Assembly: GCA_964651395.1 (NCBI GenBank)
Contig: CAZYXZ010000113.1
Location: 1-6,080, forward strand
DNA length: 6,080 nucleotides
DNA from: CAZYXZ01 sp964651395
GTDB lineage: Bacteria; Actinomycetota; Actinomycetes; BP-191
Direction of reading: 5' to 3'
The position numbers were made by a program, and so were the translations under genes. A model generated the notes under the pieces. It searched no databases and was not told the origin of the DNA. It worked only from the letters and a program-made list of their open reading frames with translations. Shown one piece after another: positions 5,128 to 6,080 of this stretch (positions are counted from its first letter, which is position 1; each line of letters opens with the position of its first letter).

Positions 5128-6080
5128 AGCGCGAGTGGGGCTGGACCCTCGCGCTCGCCGCGGTCGGCATGCTCATCGTCGGTCGCGGCGGCGCCGTCGC
5201 CGGCGCGATCCTGCTCATCACGGCCGTGGTCGTGCAGCGCGCGAACCTGCTCCCGGACCGGATGCGCTTCCCGTCCATGCGGGCCGTGCCGGCCACGGCG
5301 ACCGGCTGGTCCGGTCCCGTGTGGCGACCGGCGTCGGTCTCCCGTACGCGCGGCGGATGGCGCCCGGTGCTGGCCCTCGCGCGGGTCGAGGCCCGCAAGA
5401 TGCTGCTCAGCGCCCCCGTCCTCGTCGCGGGCATCCTGATGACCGGCAGTTACATCGCGACTCGCAACGACAACGCGACCGACCGGTACGGCAACCTGAC
5501 CGGCAGCGCGATCTGGACCGGCGTCATCGTGTTCGTGGTCGCGCACCTGGCGGTCACCCGACCGCGCCGGTCGGGCGCCGTCGAGCTCGAGGACCACACG
5601 CCGACCGACCTGCGCGCGCAGACCACCGCCATCAGCCTGGCCGTCGGCGTCACCGCGCTGGCCGCCCTCGTCGTCGTGCTCGGCGGCACCCTCGCCTACC
5701 ACCTGTTCCTCGAGTGGGACCCGGTGGTCGGCCCGCCCACGTGGGCGGAGATCGCGGCCGGCCCCCTGTCGGTCCTCGGCGGCGGACTGTTCGGCGTCAT
5801 GCTCGGCCGCTGGGTGCCGTTCCGGATCGCGGCTGCCGTCGGCGTCGTCGCGCTCGTCTTCGGCACCATCGCCGTCTTCAACATCAAGGGCTCGGAGGGT
5901 CTGTTCAGCCCGTACCCCGACTGGGTCGACTACGAGACGCACGTCCGCAGGCCGGCCATCCCGTCCGACGGCGCCGAGTGGCATGCGCTGTACCTGTTCG
6001 GGCTCTGCCTCATGGCCTTCGTCGGCGCGCAGCTGCGGCACCGGGAGCAGCGCGTGCGCTGGCTGGTCGCGGGCGCGGCC
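5124..6080 (+). CDS. ABC transporter membrane subunit, probable (partial, 3' end outside window)
   Basis: 319 codons are present with no stop, ending on a codon boundary at the window edge. Hydrophobic segments lie at about 8-20 and 23-37 (a short hairpin), 97-112, 130-145, 167-195, 211-229, 233-253 and 287-304, giving at least seven candidate membrane spans. A soluble stretch (about 38-95) ends in VLALARVEARKMLLSAPVL, the amphipathic lead-in (charged EAR just before the first helix of the core) common in actinobacterial ABC-2 type membrane proteins. A second exposed segment (about 254-286) lies between the last two helices. The start at 5124 overlaps the ATPase stop (ATGA), with GAGG 7 bases upstream. 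Placement directly after the ATPase makes it the likely partner that forms the transport path. I could not match it to a named family, so the permease call rests on topology, the EAR-type segment and context. Confidence 0.8.
   Translation, partial: MKREWGWTLALAAVGMLIVGRGGAVAGAILLITAVVVQRANLLPDRMRFPSMRAVPATATGWSGPVWRPASVSRTRGGWRPVLALARVEARKMLLSAPVLVAGILMTGSYIATRNDNATDRYGNLTGSAIWTGVIVFVVAHLAVTRPRRSGAVELEDHTPTDLRAQTTAISLAVGVTALAALVVVLGGTLAYHLFLEWDPVVGPPTWAEIAAGPLSVLGGGLFGVMLGRWVPFRIAAAVGVVALVFGTIAVFNIKGSEGLFSPYPDWVDYETHVRRPAIPSDGAEWHALYLFGLCLMAFVGAQLRHREQRVRWLVAGAA

Noticed and set aside
5079..6041. 320-codon minus-strand open frame opposite the ABC membrane subunit
   Set aside because: Its translation is charged and low-complexity, whereas the plus-strand frame encodes clear membrane helices and starts by ATGA coupling.

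Overview
The window is very GC-rich with strong G/C bias at third codon positions, uses ATG and GTG starts, and packs genes tightly. Together with the protein types (proline/alanine-rich tails, a zf-HC2 membrane anti-sigma next to an ABC transporter, a membrane-anchored plastocyanin-like protein) this points to a high-GC actinobacterium. The sequence alone does not place it further. No rRNA, tRNA, CRISPR array, insertion sequence or phage gene was seen.

Layout: (1) From the left edge to about 928, minus strand, lies the N-terminal part of an unrecognised protein with a small Trp-containing core, a Lys/Arg-rich linker and a long Pro/Ala/Val tail; its C-terminus is outside the window. (2) 1019-1798, plus strand, is an exodeoxyribonuclease III family enzyme with all expected catalytic residues. 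(3) 1795-2850, minus strand, is a secreted, single-pass membrane protein with an N-terminal cupredoxin (plastocyanin-like) domain, an Ig-like domain, a Ser/Thr/Pro linker, one membrane helix and a Pro/Gly-rich cytoplasmic tail. Its stop codon overlaps that of the nuclease gene in a CTAG palindrome. (4) From 2922 to the right edge, plus strand, is a four-gene operon: ECF sigma factor, zinc-finger membrane anti-sigma factor, ABC ATPase and ABC membrane subunit (cut by the window edge). Each of the three junctions is a 4-base ATGA stop/start overlap, so the four proteins are probably made in a translationally coupled way.

How they may work together: the ECF sigma factor would be held at the membrane by the HxxxCxxC protein, whose C-terminal half has about six membrane helices and looks more like a transporter subunit than the usual one-helix anti-sigma. 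The two following genes supply an ATPase and another multi-helix membrane protein, so the anti-sigma, ATPase and permease could form one complex that couples transport or membrane stress to sigma release. This is inference from gene order and architecture. The cupredoxin gene is divergent from the operon across a 71-base gap and could share its regulation, but nothing in the sequence proves that.
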